Shown here: piece by piece, positions 5,954 through 9,300 of the stretch
Numbering within the stretch: the first letter of the stretch is position 1
Layout of the letters: every line of letters starts with the position of its first letter
Assembly: GCA_013695905.1 (NCBI GenBank)
Contig: JACCZQ010000269.1
Span: forward strand, 1 to 9,300
DNA length: 9,300 nt
From: Chthoniobacterales bacterium
GTDB lineage: Bacteria > Verrucomicrobiota > Verrucomicrobiia > Chthoniobacterales > UBA10450
Direction: 5' to 3'
The notes under the pieces: model-generated
Databases searched by the model: none
Told to the model about the DNA's origin: nothing
Seen by the model: the letters and a program-made list of their open reading frames with translations, nothing else
Made by a program: the position numbers and the translations under genes

Positions 5954-7192
5954 ATGGTCTCTCGTTTCAACCCCCTTGTCCCCCTTCTGATTTGCTGCCT
6001 CGCGTGCCCGTTCGGCGCCTCGGCCGCCGTTGTTTTCAAGCCGAACGAAAAGACGAAATATGTCGCGCCCGGCGAGGAGGAGGTCAGCGGCAACGCTCAG
6101 CAGCTCTTCCAAACCGCGCAGGCAGCTGAGAACTCTGGAAACATCGGGCGCGCCATCAAGGCTTACCGGCAGCTCGTGCGTCGTTATCCGAAAGATACCC
6201 TCGCCGCCGGCTCCGCCTACCGGTTTGCGCAGCTGCAGGAGCGCTCGGGCGATCTGATTAAGGCAGCGGGTGCTTACCGCGTGGTGGTTGAGAATTACCC
6301 GCGCAGCCCGCATTTCGACGAATCGATCGAGGCGCAGTTCCGCATCGGCGAGCAATATCTGAACGGCAAGAAACTGAAGCTGCTGGGCCTCCCGCTGCGC
6401 AGCGCCGTTGATAAATCGGTCGAGATTTTCGCCGCCATCATTCGCACCGCGCCTTACGGTAAGTACACTGCGCGCGCGCAGTTCAACATCGGCCTCGCCA
6501 ACGAGAAGCAGGGCAACTACGAGGGTGCGGTGAAAGCTTACCAGGCCGTTTCCGAAAAATTCCCGGAGCACCCCGTGGCCGCCGATGCGCAGTATCAGAT
6601 CGGGTATCTTTGGCTGAATGCCGCCCGCACCGGCACGCGCGATGCGAAAGCTGCTGAAAACGCGAAGATCGGTTTCCAGGATTTCCTCTTCCGTTACCCG
6701 AAGAGCGAGAAAGTCCCGCAGGCTCGCGAAAACCTGCGCGCGCTCGAGCAGAAACAAACGACCAACTCCTTCCAGATTGCGCGTTACTACGACAAGCAGA
6801 AGAACTACCGCGCGGCGGTCATTTACTACTTCGACGTTATCCGCCAGCAGCCCGGCTCCCCGCAGAGCGAACAGGCGAAGCGGCGGGTCGAGGAATTGCG
6901 TCCGCGCGTAGGTGACGAAGTCGTGAAAGCAGCCGCCGCCGTGCCGAAGAAGCGTGCCGCCACCACGACGGCCGCGGCCACCCGTGAGGGGGGACGTTCC
7001 ACAAACGTGCCGATGCGTCTGTCGCCTTCCGACGTAAACGCATTGCCGCCGCCGGAGTACGATGAATCCCTGCCGCCGCCCGCCTCGCTCATGCCGGATT
7101 CGACGTTCGCGCCTGATGTGGGCGACTGGTCGTCGAGTGAGCCCGCTTCGGGACCGACGCCGACGCCGACGCCGTCGCCGTCCGGCCAATAG
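5954..7192 (+). CDS. bamD: BamD/YfiO-like outer membrane assembly TPR protein
   Basis: A 412-residue exported TPR protein that resembles BamD, the periplasmic-face partner of BamA in folding outer-membrane beta-barrels. An N-terminal signal peptide (about 1-24, hydrophobic LVPLLICCLACPFGASA) is followed by TPR helix pairs at about 47-80, 85-117, 125-167, 172-205, 209-250 and 273-310. These carry the BamD-style motif of A...Y..l...YP (for instance AIKAYRQLVRRYP, AVKAYQAVSEKFP, GFQDFLFRYPKSEKVPQA). No canonical lipobox is obvious; Cys14, Cys15 and Cys18 are present but in poor context, so cleavage after ASA by signal peptidase I is equally likely. Residues 320-412 form an Ala/Pro/Ser-rich, probably disordered tail ending in PTPTPTPSPSGQ, making the protein much longer than E. 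coli BamD (about 245). The ATG at 5954 gives the signal peptide. The lptE-like start follows the stop by one base. It could instead be a YbgF/CpoB-type periplasmic TPR protein. Confidence 0.8.
   Translation: MVSRFNPLVPLLICCLACPFGASAAVVFKPNEKTKYVAPGEEEVSGNAQQLFQTAQAAENSGNIGRAIKAYRQLVRRYPKDTLAAGSAYRFAQLQERSGDLIKAAGAYRVVVENYPRSPHFDESIEAQFRIGEQYLNGKKLKLLGLPLRSAVDKSVEIFAAIIRTAPYGKYTARAQFNIGLANEKQGNYEGAVKAYQAVSEKFPEHPVAADAQYQIGYLWLNAARTGTRDAKAAENAKIGFQDFLFRYPKSEKVPQARENLRALEQKQTTNSFQIARYYDKQKNYRAAVIYYFDVIRQQPGSPQSEQAKRRVEELRPRVGDEVVKAAAAVPKKRAATTTAAATREGGRSTNVPMRLSPSDVNALPPPEYDESLPPPASLMPDSTFAPDVGDWSSSEPASGPTPTPTPSPSGQ
7154..7183 (+). repeat. CCGACG hexamer repeat at the 3' end of the bamD-like gene
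   Basis: Three exact CCGACG units (7154-7171) are followed by CCGTCG and CCGTCC. They encode the Pro-Thr/Pro-Ser tail of the BamD-like protein. Such in-frame units can expand or contract without breaking the gene. Confidence 0.7.
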
Positions 7193-7193
7193 C

Positions 7194-7700
7194 GTGAAAG
7201 CCCTGTTCGGCGGTCTGGCGGTGGCCCTCTGCCTCAGCGGCTGCGCCGGTTATCGCATTGGCGAGGTCAAGCCTCACGCGCTCCGCGAGATCCGCACCAT
7301 CGCCGTGCCGACCTTCCGGAACGAGAGCTTCCTCCCGCGCATCGAGGTGCTGATCACGAACACGTTGATCAAGCAGCTGCAGCAGGACGGCACCTACCGC
7401 ATCGTTTCCGAGGACAAAGCAGATGCAGTTCTCCAGGCCACGATCAAAGCTGTCAACCGCGTGCCGCGGCGCGCGGTCAGTGGGAACGTTCTCGCCACCA
7501 CCGAGTTTAACCTCGGCCTGACCGTGGCTTACACGCTCGTCGGGCGCGACGGGCAGCCGAAGGCGGGCCCTGGCCTCGCGACCGGTGGCACCAGTTTTTT
7601 TGTCGGCAGCGATGTCACCACGGACGAGCGGCAGGCGCTGCCGTTAGCGGCCGAGGATCTGGCCACGCGGCTCGTCAGCCAGCTGAGCGAAGGCTGGTAA
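7194..7700 (+). CDS. lptE: LptE-like LPS-assembly lipoprotein
   Basis: A 168-residue lipoprotein. A short signal sequence is followed by a clear lipobox Leu14-Ser15-Gly16-Cys17, so Cys17 should be lipidated. The mature start CAGYRIGEVKP, then the block IRTIAVPTFRNESFLPRIEVLITNTLIKQLQQDGTYRIV (about 33-71), is the hallmark of the LptE family, which plugs the LptD barrel and helps place LPS in the outer leaflet. The remainder alternates strands and ends in a helix (LAAEDLATRLVSQLSEGW). The start is a GTG at 7194, one base after the bamD-like stop, without its own ribosome-binding site, which points to translational coupling. The frame is open upstream to 7062, but that part overlaps bamD and lacks a signal peptide. 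Being next to bamD fits a shared outer-membrane assembly role. LptD is not in the window. Confidence 0.87.
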   Translation: MKALFGGLAVALCLSGCAGYRIGEVKPHALREIRTIAVPTFRNESFLPRIEVLITNTLIKQLQQDGTYRIVSEDKADAVLQATIKAVNRVPRRAVSGNVLATTEFNLGLTVAYTLVGRDGQPKAGPGLATGGTSFFVGSDVTTDERQALPLAAEDLATRLVSQLSEGW

Positions 7701-7704
7701 GCGC

Positions 7705-8586
7705 GTGGGCAAGGGTGACGCAAAGCTCTGGGCGATTCTTAACGATAAACTCGACATGCTCCGCAGCTCCGGGCGTTTACCGGAAGCCATTCGCGTCGCG
7801 GAAGCAGCAGCCGAGCTGGCGCAGCGCGCCTTTCCGGCCGGTGATCGCGCCCGTGCTCTGAGCCTCGAGAAGCTCGGCCAGCTGCACGATCAATCCGGCA
7901 ACGCTGCCGCCGCCAAGCCCTACCTGGTCAGCGCCCATGAAATTCTCGAGGCCGGCGAGCCGCCGGATCTCCACGCCACCTTCCGCTCAGCGCGGCGGCT
8001 CGGAATTCTCTGCGACCATCTCGGCGAGGCCGACGAAGGGCTGCGCTACTACGAGAAAGCGATCCTCGTCGGGATCGACCTGCCGGACCTCCCGTATGGC
8101 GATCTCGGCACGATACTGAACAACATCGCCCTCATCTATCGCAACTCCGGGCGCCAGGCAGCTGCGGAGCCGTACTACCTGCACGCGCTGCAGGTGTATG
8201 AGAAGCAGCTCGGCCCGAATCATCCCGATGTCGCCTCGGTCCTGAACAATCTGGCGGTGTTTTACACCAACGAACGGCGTTATCCGGAAGCGGAGACCAC
8301 TCACCTGCGCGCGCTGGCGATCCGCGAGGGAGCATTGCCGCCGACGCATTCCGATATTGCGCAGTCCAAATGCAACCTCGCGGTCGTCTATCACTCGCAA
8401 GGCGATTACGCCCGCGCGGCCGAGCTCTACCGCGCTTCGCTCCAAACCTGGGAGAAGACGATGGAGCAGCCGGCCGCCGACTACGAAATTGTCGCCTCCA
8501 ATTATGCCGACCTTTTACGCTCGTTAGGCAAAGCGAGGCAGGCCCGGCAGCTGGAAAGCCGCGCCCAGAAAAAGCGACGCGCCTGA
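7705..8586 (+). CDS. Tetratricopeptide repeat protein (kinesin-light-chain-type TPRs)
   Basis: A 293-residue protein made almost wholly of TPR helix pairs, with no signal peptide or membrane segment, so probably cytoplasmic. The repeats have the roughly 42-residue spacing of the TPR_12/kinesin light chain type: the clearest are at about 93-124 (LGILCDHLGEADEGLRYYEKAI), 134-167 (LNNIALIYRNSGRQAAAEPYYLHAL), 176-209 (PDVASVLNNLAVFYTNERRYPEAETTHLRAL) and 218-251 (SKCNLAVVYHSQGDYARAAELYRASL). Between repeats, LGPNHPDVA is the usual linker. It ends in a basic KKRRA tail. The GTG start at 7705 lies 4 nt after the lptE-like stop, with GAAGG at 7689-7693 inside the upstream gene, so it probably belongs to the same operon. 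TPR proteins serve as protein-binding scaffolds; the partner here is unknown. Operon position hints at, but does not prove, a link to envelope assembly. Confidence 0.85.
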   Translation: MGKGDAKLWAILNDKLDMLRSSGRLPEAIRVAEAAAELAQRAFPAGDRARALSLEKLGQLHDQSGNAAAAKPYLVSAHEILEAGEPPDLHATFRSARRLGILCDHLGEADEGLRYYEKAILVGIDLPDLPYGDLGTILNNIALIYRNSGRQAAAEPYYLHALQVYEKQLGPNHPDVASVLNNLAVFYTNERRYPEAETTHLRALAIREGALPPTHSDIAQSKCNLAVVYHSQGDYARAAELYRASLQTWEKTMEQPAADYEIVASNYADLLRSLGKARQARQLESRAQKKRRA

Positions 8587-8660
8587 GGGCAGGCCGGGTG
8601 GTGGCGCTCGGCCGCTTTGCGCTTGCGCCCTTCCACGGCGCGCGCAACTTAGCAGCCCGC

Positions 8661-8741
8661 GCTCACGTGGCGGAATGGCAGACGCGTACGGCTCAGGACC
8701 GTATGGGGAAACCCGTGGAGGTTCGACTCCTCTCGTGAGCA
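8661..8741 (+). tRNA. tRNA-Leu (anticodon CAG)
   Basis: An 81-nt tRNA that folds fully: acceptor stem GCTCACG (8661-8667) with CGTGAGC (8734-8740), discriminator A at 8741, D-arm stem GCG/CGC, anticodon stem TACGG/CCGTA around loop CTCAGGA giving anticodon CAG (reads CUG), a long variable arm with GGG/CCC pairing typical of class II tRNAs, and a T-arm GGAGG-TTCGACT-CCTCT closing with one G-U pair. The 3' CCA is not encoded and must be added by CCA-adding enzyme. The 74 bases between the preceding stop and the tRNA are very GC-rich and show no convincing promoter. Confidence 0.95.
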
Positions 8742-8851
8742 ATTTTCCCCCGGTGGGTGCGGCTCGCCACCCCGCTACGGTGCGTCGGCGTCCACATCTC
8801 GGTGCAGAAGAGGCCATTGCCAGAGCCTCTGGCGGCGCGGCAATCTGAGGC
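8742..8851. other. Junction between tRNA-Leu and transposase; probable left end of the insertion sequence
   Basis: This 110-base stretch should contain the left terminus of the insertion sequence, but with the right end outside the window the terminal inverted repeat and target duplication cannot be fixed. Just before the transposase ATG lies a nested fold: ATTGCC (8816-8821) with GGCAAT (8839-8844) outside, and as an overlapping alternative GCCAGA-gcc-TCTGGC (8819-8833). A hairpin here could dampen transposase translation from outside transcripts. Confidence 0.4.
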
Positions 8852-9300
8852 ATGTTTCTGCGCCGCCATCGCAAACAAGCCGCCGGGGAGACTTACGAGT
8901 ATTGGACGTTGTGCGAAGCGGTGCGCACGGCGCAGGGACCGCGGCAGCGGGTGGTCGCGACGCTGGGCAAGCTCACGGGCGAGGAGCCGCAGGCGGAGGC
9001 GGGCTGGGAGGAGCTCGAGGCGCTGCTCGATGGACACCAGGCCCCGCGTCAGATGGAGCTGGCCGCGAGTGCCCCGCCTCCACCCGCACCGGGGCCGCGC
9101 TGGGAGCTGGTGGAGGTGCGCGGGGTGCGGGTGGAGCGGGCGCGCGCTTTTGGCGAGGCCTTTCTCGGGCTGGCGCTCTGGCGCCGCCTCGGGTTGCACA
9201 CCTTGCTCGCCAAGCTCATCGCGCCGGGGGCCGAAGAGGTGCCCTGGGCGAGCGTGGCCAGCGTGCTCACGGTGGCCCGCTTTTGCGCGCAGCGCAGCGA
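8852..9300 (+). CDS. IS1634/IS4-like transposase, N-terminal part (runs off window)
   Basis: An open frame from the ATG at 8852 to the window end, 149 complete codons, with an in-frame TGA at 8846-8848 confirming this as the first usable start. The N-terminus MFLRRHRKQAAGETYEYWTLCEAVRT followed by GPRQRVVATLGKL is the typical opening of IS1634-family (IS4-like, DDE_Tnp_1) transposases, with the later block RVERARAFGEAFLGLALWRRLGLHTLL also characteristic. Full-length relatives are commonly 500-600 residues, so the DDE catalytic part would lie beyond 9300. No frameshift or stop interrupts what is visible; whether the element is intact cannot be judged. It lies about 110 bases downstream of tRNA-Leu. 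The family call rests on recognised N-terminal motifs only. Confidence 0.82.
   Translation, partial: MFLRRHRKQAAGETYEYWTLCEAVRTAQGPRQRVVATLGKLTGEEPQAEAGWEELEALLDGHQAPRQMELAASAPPPPAPGPRWELVEVRGVRVERARAFGEAFLGLALWRRLGLHTLLAKLIAPGAEEVPWASVASVLTVARFCAQRS
8852..9300 (+). mobile_element. Partial insertion sequence (IS1634/IS4-like)
   Basis: Inferred from the transposase gene; the element's left end falls somewhere in 8742-8851 and its right end is outside the window. Boundaries given are those of the visible transposase only. Confidence 0.65.

Noticed and set aside
5936..7189. Minus-strand open frame (417 codons)
   Set aside because: Exact antisense of the bamD-like gene; very Arg-rich and without motifs, whereas the plus strand shows a signal peptide and TPRs.
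8742..8785. Rho-independent terminator after tRNA-Leu
   Set aside because: A weak GGGTG/CACCC stem exists but there is no following T-run, and the TTTT lies before the stem.

Overview
The window looks like a GC-rich piece of chromosome from a Gram-negative bacterium, most probably a Verrucomicrobiota member (soil Chthoniobacterales/Spartobacteria-like). This is an inference from the protein style (a pseudopilin with a G^FTLIELLVVIAIIAVLMGLAFPAF N-terminus, a bamD-lptE pair, DUF2851, DUF4126 and DUF72 proteins) and from intergenic palindromes of the 'ACAGGCATTTTGCCTGT' kind. No taxonomic marker such as rRNA is present, so the assignment is tentative.

Layout. Positions 50-3243 hold three minus-strand genes read right to left: a DUF4126 membrane protein, a DUF2851 protein and a type II secretion/type IV pilin-like pseudopilin. 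A 256-base divergent gap (3244-3499) carries a composite palindromic repeat with two 50-base arms and separates them from plus-strand serS (3500-4771). serS converges on a minus-strand DUF72 gene (4941-5894); the 169 bases between them are filled by hexamer repeats in mirror-image arms plus a short hairpin enclosing the DUF72 stop codon. A short divergent region (5895-5953) with two dyads leads into a tight plus-strand operon (5954-8586): a BamD-like TPR protein, an LptE-like lipoprotein and a kinesin-light-chain-type TPR protein, with gaps of 1 and 4 bases. After that come a tRNA-Leu(CAG) gene (8661-8741) and the start of an IS1634/IS4-like transposase that runs off the window at 9300.

Function. 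The clearest shared theme is outer-membrane construction: BamD (beta-barrel assembly) and LptE (LPS insertion) are both periplasmic-face components, and the third TPR protein is probably co-translated with them. serS and tRNA-Leu are translation housekeeping. The DUF2851, DUF4126 and DUF72 proteins have no firm function.

I did not find a defence locus, CRISPR array, biosynthetic cluster or other obviously new multi-gene system. The material most worth a second look is intergenic: the composite palindrome before serS and the hexamer mirror repeat after it.
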